Shown: piece by piece, positions 47,604-61,900 of the stretch | Layout of the letters: every line of letters begins with the position of its first letter | How positions within the stretch are numbered: position 1 is the stretch's first letter | Assembly: GCA_013397865.1 (NCBI GenBank) | Contig: VZTI01000542.1 | Span: 248,001 to 312,000 of the forward strand | Reading direction: 5' to 3' | Origin: Struthidea cinerea | Taxonomy: Eukaryota > Chordata > Aves > Passeriformes > Corcoracidae | DNA length: 64,000 nt | Made by a program: the position numbers and the translations under genes | Notes under the pieces: generated by a model | The model's database searches: none | Told to the model about the DNA's origin: nothing | What the model saw: only the letters and a program-made list of their open reading frames with translations

Positions 47604-50600
47604 CTGCAACAACAAGAAGAAAACCCTAATATTTACCAAACAGCTGATATTTCTTTAGCACAAAAAGAATTAACTGTTAAGAAAAACAATCCAATATCCC
47701 TTTAAATATACAGTAGTTCCAATGAAGTATCGGACTGAATAATAAGAACAACAGCGCCAGGTAATTGTAGCCCATGGTATCTAAATCCTGTTTCAAGTCA
47801 CATCATGCAAGATGTACTGCACAGAATCTTGGAAAATTGTTTGAGATCAGATCTAATTAAGATGTTAACTTCCACCAAAAGTAACTGAAGTCAGGCACTT
47901 CTGGTTACATATAGATGGTGCAGAGGGGCATCAGAAGCTCTCGTAACCATCCTGAGACTGGGGAGCCTTGTTGGACTGTGCCAAAGCTCTCTAATGTTTC
48001 AGATCCCTTCACCAGGCTCCTTTCTCATAAAGAACTCAGGAGGACTCTGCTGTAGGGCACCAGAGTCAAGAGGTACTGGCATGTGCACGGGTTTCACTAC
48101 AGTTCAGAAGAGTATGAATCCACCTGTGCAGAGACCTTCGAAGCACTTTCACCATTGAGACTAAGCCTTCAAGCAAATGGTTTTAAATTTACACAAGAAC
48201 TATACTGTTTTAAATACTGGTAAGATTAAACCTGTTTAATAGTGGTATGTCAGTATAAACAATACAATAACTTTGTAAATACTCTGTAACAATAAAAAAA
48301 ACCATGGACACATGGAAATACAAGAGAACATGTTTGTCGCAATTAACAAAAAACATAATCCCATCCCACATCAATATAACTGTAATGTACAAAACCAGCA
48401 TATACCTCAGGTCTCAAAGTAAAATGCTTAAATATGTTACAAAATAGGACAGTGTTTTGCAGTGATTCAGTCAGCAACTAACAATCAAATTCTCATCATT
48501 AATTTTCAAATCAGACTTATCTGAGATTAGCAGAAGCAAAGCCACTGAAACAGATTTCCAACTAGAGCTGGTTTGTGCTCAAAAGAAATAAAAAAAACAA
48601 CTATTGATGTTATTCACCCTGGTGAAAATGAGTGCAACTTCTACTAGGTTCCAGCTTCAGACCCACTCGTATCAGGAATAAATAAAACACCAGAGATTAA
48701 AACCAATTTTATAGGCATCAAAAAAGGAATTATAAAAAAAAGAAGCACAAGGAAAAATTCTTAAATACTATACTTCTCTTTTGCCACAATCGTGTAAATA
48801 ATTAAAGGCCAAAATTCCTCTTGGGATTTTAAGTCTGATTAGGTCTTTGATGATACTTCCAAATTGTATCTGGACTTAAAGTAAGGCATTGAAAAGAAGA
48901 GGGTATTTTAAGAATCTTGAATGAGGACACTACTAGTCTATCACACTAAAGAAACAAGAGTCTGTTGTTCTGATTTGGTAGAAACATTCCTGCTCTTTAG
49001 AAGCATGAAATATTAAGACATGAATTAACTTTGGTGGCCAGACAAAACTAAATCAGGAAGCAGACCCTCATATATCAAGCAACTCTGGAGGTGACCTATG
49101 AGTAGAATGACATCTAAAACCATCTGCATTTAATTTAGAACAAGAAAGAACATCATCACACAGATATCAAGCAATGCAGGGATTGCCAGTTCCAGGAGTT
49201 CAGTTAGACCTTTCCCTCCTCTACTCAGCAGCATGTGTCTACAAAATTATGACAGTATTAATATTAAATTTTTGATTGTTCTGAATTATCTTACTAATGA
49301 ATACTTAAGATGACAAATTTGACATGCACATATGCAACAGGTGTCCCCTTCTGCCTGTCTAACTGGGTGCTTTGTTATACTCCCAGCACCTCTTTGATTA
49401 TTTGTCCTTCTACAACATTTCCTGAGACAAATTAAATCTTGAACACAGTGTATTTCTCTGGCTTGGCTCACAGCTGCTTGTGCTTCAGATTGGGAGACGA
49501 CAGGAGCATTTAGCTCATGTGATGCCCAACAGCATGCTGGTGCCATTGATCCTACATCAGCTGGGGCAAGATCAGCAGGAGATGAGATCTGAGCACTGCT
49601 CCGTTAAAAACAATGTCATTAAAATGACCCTCTCCCTGACTTCAATATGTGAAGGCTGGTATTTTGAGGTAGGTGTTGCCCTTCCTTGGAAACTCACAGG
49701 TGTGGGATTCCAGGTTTTTAACTGTTCTTGCTCAGTGTGAGACAGAGAAAGGACAATAAGCCTCTACTCCAGGCTGCTCTGATGTAGGCCTTCTCAGAGG
49801 ACATGAACCACTTCCTTGATTTCTCAATGTCTGGCAGAGATGTGGAACTGGATGAAAACCAACTGGCTGAATTTCAGACTAAATACAGATGGTAGTGGTG
49901 CTGGCTGGCAGTGGCAATTACATTAAAGAGTTGGCAAACCCAGAAACCTTTTGCTCATTTGCTGAAATTAAGAGAATCAGTTCCCCCTCTGCAAACTGCC
50001 TACAGCCTCAAGCTCCCGCCAAAATGTGTGTGTGCGCTTGCACCATGGCCTGTGGTGGCAGGGAGCATGTTCTACCCACCACTCTTCAGGAGCATTCAAT
50101 CCCAAAAACCTCCTTGTTGGACAAGTAATTAGAGTGCATGTTAGCACTTCTGACATTTCAGATTCATAAAAAAGGAAAGCTGTACTCATGTGAAGTAATT
50201 AGCAATCCCACAGATGGGAGAGAAAGGGCACTAACTCAGACACAAGATGTGTAGGTTTGAGGCTCTGGTCTCACAATTCAGGTAAAAGGACCAACTGCCT
50301 CTTTACAGCTGTAGGCTGGGGATCCCCCCTCTTGGAGAGGTTTTATTTGTAGGAAGAAATGTACCTTAAAGCAGTGGCTCAAACCTTGGTCTGTTGCATA
50401 CATACTGAGTGCCAAAGCTACCAAGTCACTTATTCTCTGTAAACTCAACAAAAAATTGATCATTCAGTGAGGAGGCTGGGCAGCTTAAAAAGACGTTTTG
50501 CAGAAAACATCATGTAAAAATGTGAAAGAACCTGGCAGATTGGGCAATCAGCTTGGAAACGCAGACTCGTACCCTTAGCCAGCAGCACTTTTAATACACT

Positions 50601-53600
50601 CCAGTTTTCAGTGTTTACTGGCAAAAGAGAGAATTTACTATTTCGGAGAAGTGAATAATTTCTCTTACCAGAAAGCCAATCTTGCAGCTGAGGCCAGTTT
50701 TTTAACAAAATTTTGATTGAAACTGATAAGTTCCTAAGAAATCTTTCTTTGGTGGTAAATCACCATTTCTAATAAACAGCAGCATGTCACAGAAAAACTC
50801 CCAGTCAGATCAAATGAGAGTTTCAGTGATCTCAAATCCTCCATTTTGCTAATCAAATGATAATATTCAGGATGCTGACCCACACGGTTATAGCTTACTT
50901 CAGCTCATGTCACCCTGTCCAAATAAAGTTTAAAAGACTTCTCTGAAGTTTCAGCTGGTGAAAACTGTTTTTCCTCCCACAAAATGTAAGAGTCTATTAA
51001 GAGCCAGTGAGGTCTGTATTCTAGATTCTAATGAGTCTTTCAATACTAATAAAATTAACTATGGTTAGTTTCCTTAGCATTTGGATTTTTTTCTTAAGTA
51101 CATTGTAAATGCTGGTTTTGGGCTGCTAAAATCCTGTGACCAAGATTTACTAAGGTGCTTGTACCACCTCTACTCAAATGACAGGAGTAGAGATCAGAGA
51201 ATAACATGCTTTTAAAGGGATATTTAAATGGGGTCTTTAAGTCAATCTCCCCAGCTAGCCAGACAGGGTAACTCTGTTTTGCTAACTGAAATCAGTTCAG
51301 ATCTGTAGAGACAGTGAAGGAAGCAGAAAACAAGGAAAACAGAAACAGTCCATAATGGAAACTGCAAAACTCCTTCCATCTCAAGGTTCTTCAAAACCTG
51401 CAGTGACTCCATGAGATTCGAGATAAGACAATGTTCTCAGCATCAGTTCTGTGGCTGAAAATCTCTTCTCCAGCTACTCAGAGCTCACTGACCTTCAAGG
51501 AGTGATATAATCACCTATGATTTTTTCTGGGAGTATGTCTGGGATTTTTTTACAAAAAATTAAGAGATTATTTGGTACTTTACTTGACTTTAGTATAAGA
51601 TATGATAAAATGTTGCTTAAAAAACCCCTTCTTCATGCCTAGAGAGCATGATTCAAAGATTTTTATAGAAGCATGGTAGGGCACTGGAAAGGCTTGGAAA
51701 ACAGCCAATTTCTGATAAACTACAATAAAACAGAAACTTCATTTTTTCAGCTCTCTCCTTAGGCTGTGCCAAGGCACGTGGATACCACGATAGACTGAAT
51801 TACTGAGAACAAATGCAAACGTTAATAAATACATCTCAATTTACTGAGCATGAATGGTAAGTAAACACAGAAGACATTTTCAAAAATTTTGAACTAAAGA
51901 AAAATCAGACATCTCCTGTTGGAGTTGCATTTGCCAGAGTTACCAGGAAGGCCTTTTATCAGGAAGTCCCACATACACAGCAGCTCTGCCAAGGCCCCAC
52001 AGATGAACCTGCCAAGTATTTACAATCCACACAGAAACATCAGCAAAAGGGATGATTCTTAGTTACTCAAGCAATCACATAACAAGTGATTATTATTTCT
52101 GAGCAGGTCTCTTCGTTCACCTGTAGGTTTTACTGGAACCAAGGCAAAACAAACTTGGTTTACTGATAAAATATTCTAGGACAAGTAATTTCTGGGAGGC
52201 ACTCTCTCAGGAATGCCTGTGTGTACTTTAAAAGTAGGCCTGCTTACGCTGACACCCAGATCACTGGCAGGGGACGGACAAAAGACTCTGCTTCTGCTGC
52301 CGTCAAAATTAGCCCTGAATTCATAAGGGAACAGTATCCAGCCACCAGCATGCATAGCATCCTAAGAATTTCTTATTTCAAGCAGCATGGACATGTTACT
52401 GCTCCTCCAGCCTGAGTACCGTTTGTCAGCAGCCAAAGCCAATGTTTAGAGACATACGTAGACAGTAGGATCGAGGGTCGTGATGGCCATTAATAACAAG
52501 CAGGCTGGGTAAAGCAAAAACCCTTGAATGATGGAAGCTGAAAATATTGCTTAAATATCAGGGTGGAGTGCTGTTCTCCTGTTTAATCTGTTTGCATCCA
52601 GCAAGTTCTGCTACATCCTGCTTTGGTGAATCACTCAGAGATGTAATAACAACCGAAAAAACACTTCTTTACAATTTCTCCCCTTTTAATGAGATGTTGA
52701 CAGATATCAAAAAGGACAAAGTAAAGATATGAAACTCATTTAAAGTGCATTCAATTCTACTGTAATGTCTTTATTTGCCTTCAGAAGTCTGACAGGTTGC
52801 TGAAACTCTCACTTAACAGACAGGTTGACTGATCCATCTAAATAAAATGTGGAATTTAGACAGTAAAAACTCCATAGATTGGACTGAGTCCTAAAACACA
52901 ACTTATTAAATCTCCAAACAGTCCTAGAAAAAATGAGTACTGTTCCATTTGCTTGTGCCTTTTAAGTATAGACATCTGGTGGGGTGGTGAGGGGAAGAAC
53001 AGTCTTTGGCACAAACTGGAGAGAGGTGGCACCTCTCCAGAGAGAGCAACCCCAGAAACCTGCACCCTGGGGCAGTTCAGAGCCCGTTGGTGCTAAAGGA
53101 GAGGGTTTGTCAGGCAAGAGCTGCAGTGAGGCCTCCATCGTGCATCCCTGGTGACCAGCATGGTGGCCCTTTCTTTCCACCTCTGTGGCTTCTTGTGCTG
53201 GGCACATCCCTGTTATCTTTGACTGCAATTCAGACACACCATCACATGGTGCTGCATGATTGTCAGGATTAACCTTCAGCGGTCTGTCTTTACAAAAGGA
53301 GATTTCAGGTGGCACGTACTCTGGGCAGGACCTAACAACGTGGTCCCCACAGCTGTCACTTGTCTGGGTATGTGGGGGCTCCCAGGCTGGGATAGAGAAA
53401 ACTCAAAATGTTTGGAATTAATGACACTTCCAACTGCAACTGTGTTTACAAAAGTGATGCTGAAGGGATGGAAATGAAGTCTGCATTAAGGGAGCTGCAT
53501 CTCCTCTGTATGAAGTGCCTGGAAATCAGCTTCCCTGCTTCCCCTCCGACGTCCTGTGGCCTGGTCTCGTTGTTTTCTGCTCCTCACGACAGTGCAGCTG

Positions 53601-56600
53601 GACTAGTTACTAAAAAAACCCACCACAAACCCCCCAAAATAAACAGAAGGAAGGCATTCCTTTCAGGCACGAGGACTAGGGACCTGCCCGGGTGGGTTAA
53701 GTGTGTGCTCCCAGCCTTTTGTGTAGCACACCCACGTTCACAGTGAGGAGTGTTTGTCTTGGGCTGGCTCCCCAGAAATGGGAGATACTCTCTTTACAGA
53801 ACAAGCTTGCTGTGAAAGGCATGTCAAGGGAGGTTAACTCTTACTTCAGGTGACACAGAGGCCACTGTACAGGGAAGGTGGTGGGGCTCAATTCTGATGT
53901 GAGCATGGGAGGCCCATCTTTATGGAGACCAGCAGCACAAGGCCTTACATGTTTCTTTCCAGAGCCAACTCATCAGCTGAAAGCCGGGCAATACTGTCCC
54001 CCCTAACTCCTGAGGCTGGAGGAGATGCTGGTGCTGCTGCTTCCCACAGGAAAACCGCCACCTTTCAACCACTGTGCCAGGCTGATGGCCCCCACGGCAC
54101 AAACCAGAAATCCTGGTTGTTCATTCCCTCTTCTGTCATGCACTAAGACTCTGCTCAGCAACTACCGGAGAAGCAGATGATCTTTAATAACTCAGAAGGG
54201 CAGAAAAAAGTACACCAGAACCAACCATGGCCAGAAAACCTGACAATAAGATGTCATATGCTGCCATATGGGATATTTTTGCCTAACGTTTGCTGTTGGC
54301 AGTAAGTAAAAGCAAATATGCCTTTCTTCTCACTTTGCTAACACTATCTGTTCAGAACCTGACTCCTTCCAATTTCCTGGACCCTTACTGACCAAACCAA
54401 GTTTCTCCTAAAGGAAAGAGAGAAATACAGATTATACTCTTTGAGAAGTGATGAGGTATTTTGCTCTCAGAGGGTGCTCCTATAATATTTTATAAGTGGA
54501 GAGCACATGTAAAACGTCTCTGAAACTCAGAATAAGACAGTAAGAGATGGAAGAAAAAAATAAAAGCGGAGGGGTATATGTTTGAAACATGTGAATTTCA
54601 AATAATAATAAGAAAAAAGGAATTAAAATTAGGAGAATCAGCATAGTGATTTCTAAAAATGCTTGGTATAGTTAACCAGATAGTATAAGCAAGGCTGAAA
54701 ACCAGGAAGTAGATAAATTTAAACAATGATGAATAAGTACAAAGTGCTGACCTTCACCGTGGAAACTAGTGAGCCCTAAAAAGGAAAGTGCACTCAGAAA
54801 ACCCTTCAGAATAAAAATCAAGTATATCCCCAAACCTACTAACTGAATGAAGTATAAATGCTACCATGCAAGGTACACACAAGAAAATCCCTGAACAGAA
54901 GTGTAATAGCAGAAAATACTATTATCTGGAAGTGCTCAACCAGTGCAGCTGTGTAATTATTAGAAACAGAGCTCAGCTGAAATAAAACATGGCTGTAAGG
55001 AAATACAAAAGAATGCAAGGCAATGTAAGAAAATTATTGTTTGAAAGATCTTTGGCAACAGAGAATTTAGTGGAATAAAGACCAACTTTGGGTTAAGGAT
55101 TTGTATCCATCACCAAAAGGACACTCTAACTTATCAAGGCACTGCACCAAAGAGCATTGATGGAGCTCTGAAAGTGCAATTGCAAAGATCTGTCAGGTTT
55201 GGGTGACACAGCAAAATTCTACCTTTGGTGAATTATCAAAGCGATTTATCATTGTTAAAATCTGCTACAGCAATGAAAACTGTGAGAAAAAAAAAGCCAA
55301 AATGTATTTTAACTCTCAAAAGAGCTTCTAAAGAGAAACTTTCAACAGAGACTACCAAAGTCACGCTACTCATAAGGGAGGAAAGATAAAAACTCTCAGT
55401 ACATCAAATATTTGTGAGAGACAGATCATTTAAAAAAAAAAAAAAAAGCAGGATGTGGTTAGCCTTTTCTGATGCAGAAGAGTACTCCACAGGCCCTACT
55501 AAGATCAGTATCTGGCAAATATACTGAAAGGAGGGCAGGTTTTACACAGAACTAAGTTGCTTTGCACTTTTAACTGCACAAACAACAGAAAAAACCATAG
55601 TAACATAATCACTATTAATAATAATTACAGTGTAGCCAAATAATAATAATAATTACAGTGTAGCCAAATGTAATGCATTAATAGGACAGTACAAAAAAGA
55701 TTTTCCCCTAAAAGTGGCTATAAAATCATTATGACTCCTGCATGTGGGTTCAGTCATCTATCAAGTAATTCTTGTGACAAATTAAAACTTTGGTATTTGT
55801 AATGGCAACACAGGAACCCACTGGATACATCAAACCAATGTGTCAGGGGACATTCAGTTTTAGAAAGATTAATACAAGTATTTACCATAACCAATGTTAA
55901 ATCAAGAAAACAATAATCACATATTTTAAGTCATCAAACAAAAAATTAAAAGAAAAATATTTTCTTCTTGACAACTATCTAAAGTAACTTTGAAAAGGGG
56001 ATGTTAATTTTTTCAGTGGAATTTCAAAGTTCCCTTCTTCCACTAAACTAGACTAAAAGTAAGGACATCAGAGTAACCAGGTCACTTCTCCTGTCACAAT
56101 TTCCTGCTTTTGTGTGCATGTTTGTGAAACTGCGATATCAATACTGAGTTTTACTACCATTTCTACAGAAATTCTTTTCCCGAACGTAAAATTAGATGCA
56201 CAACTACCTACATGCAATTTCACAGACACTTTTCAGTGTCTCAGAATTTAGACTTGGTTCAAATGGCTCCAAATTACAGGTCAACTTCAGGTTTTGGATT
56301 AGGACCCAGCCCATAAAGCTGATTAGTGTCCAAACAAAAGAGTACAAACATATCTGTAAATCCGTGTCACATGGAGTTCATTAAAATCCAACTGATCAGT
56401 AGTACTGAAGCATTTATATATTTTAAACAATGGCTATTTTCCTAAGGTTAAAGAAAGAAAAATAAGCCAACTGACTTTCTTGGGCAGTGCTGGGTTTATG
56501 TGCTTTGTAAATTGAAAGAGGAGAGAGCAAATGCAGGTGGAAGAACTGGATCATGCTGTCCAGACCACACTCTGCACTGGATGGTGAAAATAGGGAGAAA

Positions 56601-56871
56601 GGACAATGGAGAAAAGATGCAGTCCTTTAATTCTTCCTTTTTTTTTCAGGAAAAAAAAAACCAAAACAAAAAACCAAACCTTTCAGTGGAAGAGATCTCA
56701 GTTATACTAAAGTCAAACAGAAAAGATAAAACATATTTTTCAGCTTGAAAATAAATACCTAGACAGTGTATCAGCTCAACAACATTCTCCTACTTTAAAA
56801 AGTATGCTTCAGACTAAAGAAACCTCATATGCAAAACTAAGACCTGATCACTGAATATGTACTCATTTTAC
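47604..56871 (-). other. ARHGAP6 intron 3 (9,268 bp)
   Basis: Bounded by GTAAAATG and TTGTTGCAG. The largest complete intron in the window. It contains a 28-bp duplication at 55614-55669 and A-rich runs (55433-55447), but no recognised gene or retroelement. Confidence 0.91.
55614..55669. repeat. 28-bp tandem duplication
   Basis: ATTACAGTGTAGCCAAAT occurs at 55624 and 55652, with ATAATA runs between, giving two copies of a 28-bp unit with no visible divergence. Probably recent replication slippage. Confidence 0.88.
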
Positions 56872-56943
56872 CTTTGTCTCTGTTCTTCTCCTTTCCTAAA
56901 GAGTCCAGTTTCTTTCTTAATGACTTCTTCCTCTTTTGTCCAT
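56872..56943 (-). CDS. ARHGAP6: ARHGAP6 exon 3: basic segment
   Basis: This 72-nt exon encodes residues 1-24, starting D-G-Q-K-R-K-K-S-L-R-K-K. It begins in phase 2 (AT completing an Asp codon) after the acceptor CTCTTACAG and ends with one G before the donor GTAAAATG, which joins AA of exon 4 to give Glu. The run of Lys/Arg could be a nuclear-localisation or phosphoinositide-binding cluster; this is inference. The donor is weak beyond GTAA. The match to ARHGAP6 is near-identical over the whole exon, which supports it despite its small size. Confidence 0.93.
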
Positions 56944-58280
56944 CTGTAAGAGGCAAAAAAAAAAGAAAACAAAAAAAGGAAGTAAGTGACGAGAAGTAAC
57001 ACTGAACAAACTGCTGCACAAGCTGTAGGAACATGGAGTGAGAAGGTCACAGCACTGGGGATCAGGAAGGGTGTGAGGCACATTTCACAAAGACTAAGGA
57101 CTGTCGCAGTCCTCCAGCCCAAAGGAGGGTGGCTTTGTTCACCCAAATGCTGAGGCTGTACTGGGGAACACAGATGTATCCCCTGAGTGCTGCTGGGCAC
57201 ATCTACACGTGTGGTCACTGAAGAGTTAACAATGGAGGTTTTTTGCTGAGTGCTCTTGATAGCAAAGCACCATAAACCTACAAGGCACTGGATAGCCTTC
57301 ATCCATGGTCACAAGACTGTGATTCAGGTGTGGAACTAAAGGTAGTATTTGGAAAGGGAGGATTACTAATGTCCAGGATAAAGTTCTGCATACCAGTCAT
57401 ACCAGTTGGGTGATAGCTGACCACCTTCATGACCCATCTGATCTGAACTCATATTGGGAGCTGGCAGCTGGGTACAGCAAGTCCAGATTGGTTCAAATGG
57501 ATTAGAGTCTCAGAGGAATGATTGTTCTGACAACCGATATATTGTCCAAGTTTTCACTAAGGTGTTAAGGACCAAAGATTTTAAGCAATATCAGAGGCAG
57601 GTTGGTTCTTGAAACGATTATATCAAAAGGCTGGCTATCATTATTTGCTTCAGCTGCACCTTTTATAATGAAAAGTCAACAAAATGGCATTTTATTTATT
57701 AGGTCTCAACAAATACCAGGGATTAAAGTCAAGGGCCTGCTTTAACTTGTACCTTTTGAATTTTCTAAGTTTCCCAGCAATATAAAGGGTCTACCACAGG
57801 GACTGATATGCTAGGCACTGCTCTAGATAAAGTTTAATGAACATGCATCTGCACCTTTTCCTTACCGATTTTGTAATATGGCAAAAACTCAAAAATGAGC
57901 GCACCGTATCCGTTTCACTTTTAGGGCAAGAGGGTCACCAAATAATCTGTCTCAATAAGTTTTTCTAGTTTTGTAAGTCAGTGTCTTAAGTGGTCTTTTA
58001 TAGTAAGGAACATACCACAGAGGAGCGAAGTGGATCTTTGTTGATGAACTCTCATCTTTGCAATTAGGGGTCATGAGAGAACACAAGCTATTTCTCCATG
58101 CTTTTCCCACAAATCCTACTAAAAATCAAGTCCAGAACATCACCTGATAGACTGCTCAACAAAATCTGACTTTTTTTATAGCCAATTTATATCCTTTTAA
58201 TTTAAAAATAACACTTCTTTTTACTCTTTGTAATGGTGGTTGGACTGACTCCACTTGCACGCTGCAGTTATTTCCAGGAT

Positions 58281-58965
58281 ACCACAGAATCACAGAATGG
58301 AAGGGAAGGTTGGAAGGCAGCTCTAGTCCCTTCCTAGGAGATCATCTAGTCCAACCACCCCCCCAAGTGCAGGGTCACCTGCAGCAGGTGACACAGGAAT
58401 TTGACCAGGTAGGTTCAGAATGTCTCCAGAGAGGGAGACTCCACAACCTCCCTGGGCAGCCTGTTGCAACGCTCTGCCACACTCAACGTAAAGAAGTTCT
58501 TCCTCACGTTCAGGTGAAAATTCTTGTGGTTTAGTTTATGGCCATTACTCCTTGTCCTGTTGCTCCTCTGCACCGCTGCAAAGAGTCTGGAACCATCCTC
58601 TTGGCACCCACCTTTGAGATATTTATATGGACTGACGAGATCCCCTCTCAGTCTTCTCAAATCTAAAGAGACCCAGCTCCCTTAGTCTCCCCTCATAAGA
58701 GAGATGCTCCAGACCCCTCATCATCTTTGTAGGCATTTGCTGGACCCTCTCCAGTAGCTGAGCATCTCTCTTGCACCAAGGAGCCCACAACTGGACACAG
58801 CACTGCAGATGTGGCCTCACTGAGGGTGAGAATATGGGCAGTATCATCTCCCTTGATCTGCTGGCAAAGCTCCTCCTGATGCACGCCAGGCTACCAGCAG
58901 CCCTCCTGGAGGGAAGGGTTCCCAGCACTCACTCAGCTAGCATCTTCAGCTCCTGTCTCGAGGTA
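58281..58965 (-). mobile_element. CR1 LINE, 3' ~690 bp, copy D
   Basis: Reading the minus strand: ORF2 C-terminal sequence, then a 3' UTR ending in CCATTCTGTGATTCTGTGG at 58282-58300. It is the only CR1 in the window in the same orientation as ARHGAP6, and the longest. The tail (TTCTGTG rather than TTCTATG) and diverged body place it in a different, probably older, CR1 subfamily from copies A-C. The 5' limit is approximate. Confidence 0.96.
58415..58928 (-). pseudogene. CR1 ORF2 remnant, frameshifted
   Basis: Two overlapping minus-strand frames (58623-58928, then 58415-58660) carry consecutive parts of the CR1 reverse-transcriptase end: VRPHLQCCVQLWAPWCKRD and GRLRELGLFRFEKT in the first, NGHKLNHKNFHLNVRKNFF and RCNRLPREVVESPSLETF in the second. 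The change of frame near 58640 and the 5' truncation show that it is dead. Confidence 0.9.
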
Positions 58966-61900
58966 GAATTGCCATGTGTTGGTTATGTTAACTCCCCTTT
59001 GCCCACACCTGCTCCAGTGAGAATTCATCTCTCTGAAATAAGGCTGACTAGATAGATAAGGTATTCTGGATGAGAGTTCAGCAATATAATGGCGGTAATT
59101 CATTGCCTGATACGGTCTATGATTAGATTTTCCTTTTTTCTTAGCCACATGACAAGGTTATAACTCAAAGTCATATTTTGATTGATTAAAAGCCCAGACT
59201 TTTCACACCTTCTGACATTTCCTGTTGTGAAAATTGAGTTTATAAGAGAAATTCTTTCACCTCTTGGCAATATGAATAGCTGGTAGCCTGCTTACATACA
59301 CCTGACAGTACAGCTTGTTTTTATAAGGTTCCCTGCTACCATTGTGTTCTGGCTTGATATATATAAAATAATTATCAAATTATTTTCCATGTTATAAATT
59401 CAAATTACTGCTTCAGAGAAGCTTTTTGATGAACGACTAACATTTCTTTGGAGTCACAGAGCCTAATTCTCCAAAAACTCATTTACTGATATTCTGACAC
59501 CCCACTGAAGTCTACTGAGACATAAAAAAATGAGAGAAAGAATCAAAATTTGATGTAAAATGCAGTGTTTTGCTATGATCATTTACATTTACAGTTTACC
59601 CCATGGCAGGAGAAAAAGAGTTGCGTAGGAAAATAAGGGCGAGGGGAATCTCAGTGAAAAGCTGCAGCTCAGAAGGTCTGCCAAGAGGTCTGAGGTCAGT
59701 TCAAGTTCTCCTCCTCCCAAGCAAAAGACATGATAAATTGCAGTCTGTACACTGTACATATAAATATGTTTTGAAATTACTGTTGATTCAGGGTACATCA
59801 GGCATGAACATTGCTGAAATATTAATAATGTGTTTAAAGACTTATGCAACTCCAGCAGTTTTACATATTAAATGAACCCAATTCACAATAATAACGCTTA
59901 GTACTTACTAGTTGCAGTGGGGTTTTGAGAACATAATCAATATCCAAAACATTCTTGAGAAAGAGGCAAAGCATTATTATCCATGCTTAATACCTACTGT
60001 ATGTTTTTTAATTAATTAGCAAATATTTATGCGAAATAGTATTGGATCAGTCCAAAGTGCTATTAGGTATGGATGGACTGCTATTTTTAATTTCCACTTT
60101 GTAAATGTTTACACCACATAGCGATAAAAGCTGCTGGGCTGTTTTCCAGACTTTTGTGTATATAGTTGTCACAATACACTGCTCCTTCAACAGATTCCAC
60201 TCAAGAACATCAGCAAGACTAGAGAAACACTCAAGTGACAACTGCCAAAGTGAAGGAAGCTGCATTTATTTTCCTTTGCTAGCCCATTCTGTTTTTCCTG
60301 AAGGACACCTGGTCAGGCAGCTGTGCAGATCAGTTTGTTTTTCAGAAATGGACTTGACCTGTTCAGTACTTACTAATTTATATGTTTGCTGCATTTTTTC
60401 ACTGCAATGCTACATCACTCCCTGGGCATCTATGTATTAAGACCAGCACAATGAATATTTAAAAGACCAAGAGTCTAGAATCAAACTCCTGAGTGCACAC
60501 TAAATTGCTACGTGACCTGTTTTCCAAAGTGGTGAGCACTTCCAGGTTCAGTTAATGCCAAAAAGACTTTTCTATTTGAAAAATTAGGTCATCTCTTTAG
60601 GACTCTGTCAGTGAACAACACAGCCTACAGAATACAAGATTATTTGTACTGATCAACTGACTTTTGACAAGAATTGAGCAGTCTGAGATTATCAAAACTT
60701 AAATATTTTGTGTTAAAGTTGAAATTCACCTGCAGTGTCCTCACTAACACTGTTTCTTTAGCATTTACACTATCAAATCTCAGATTTTCTACAGACCATT
60801 TCACGGCTTAAATTTCTCTCTAAGTGAGACCATGGTTCTAGAAACTAGGTAATAAGTCATTTTCACACTGAGGATATATAAACTTCAGCTTTAACAGTTT
60901 AAAAAATGAAAAGAAAGAAAGAGAGCTTTGTAAATTTTTTAACTTATTGTTCTGTTGCTTTGCACAAGACCACCTACCAACACCTTATATGTCTGCAAGA
61001 GAGGGAGTGCAGGCTGAATCCAGTTACTGTTTACTTCCAGTCTTCCCTAGTCAATTTATATTTATGGAAATCAACAAATCTATTTGGTAGGTAGACGTGT
61101 TGCCCAGCATAAGCTAAAGCATCACACATTAGGTATAGGTAATTAGCTCAAAATTACACAGTGGCACACAAAGTTAACATTCAGGAACTCTTGGCCAACA
61201 GTTTCAGATTATGTCACTTAATAGTGAAACCCTAATCCAATATAATTTTAATAATTAATATAATATGCAGTAAAAAGGTACAACAGCATCCAATCTTTGT
61301 ACATAATTCTGGAACACTATCACAGAATTACACTTCAGATCATGAAAAAATACCCTGTCAAATATGTTTGGAGTGAACCTGTAACAAAAATAGGATTCTT
61401 CAGCACTTTCCTTACACCTGGCCTGGTGGATTATCTAAAAGAATGGATGTTCCTTTTATGTTACTTATATGCAAGGACATTTTTTATCAAAAACATAATT
61501 CATAAATTCATACAAATCCTTCAAACTAATTTAACTGAGTGGGCTTTTGACAGAAGAGATGATGTGCTGCTGACAGGGTTGTAGAACAAAGAGAACCTCC
61601 CTCCCCATCTACTGGCAACTTCCTTTGCTTAAGAGAAATGAGTTTAGGGAAGAATGTTTGTCATGTTCTACAATTCAGGGTTATTTTCACACAGGATAAA
61701 AAGCAGAGCTACCTCAGTGATTATTATCAGATCCATAGCTCAATTATCAAAACAGATAAAAAGGTTGATATTGTGAGATTTCTAAACTACTTCTTCATAG
61801 TAATTCTCATTCTATTCACGGCCATTTTTCTTAATAACCACTAGTAATTGGATCTAACAGCATTTAAAGAAAAAAAACAGAATATACCTCCTAAAATTGC

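Noticed and set aside
57850..57890. Donor-like ATCGGTAAG on the minus strand as the end of ARHGAP6 exon 2
   Set aside because: Upstream translation in any frame does not match the expected Gln/Cys-rich end of the preceding exon.
59880..59935. Splice-donor-like sequence (CTAGTAAGT on the minus strand) as the missing upstream ARHGAP6 exon
   Set aside because: The peptide preceding it does not resemble ARHGAP6 and phase is wrong for joining exon 3.
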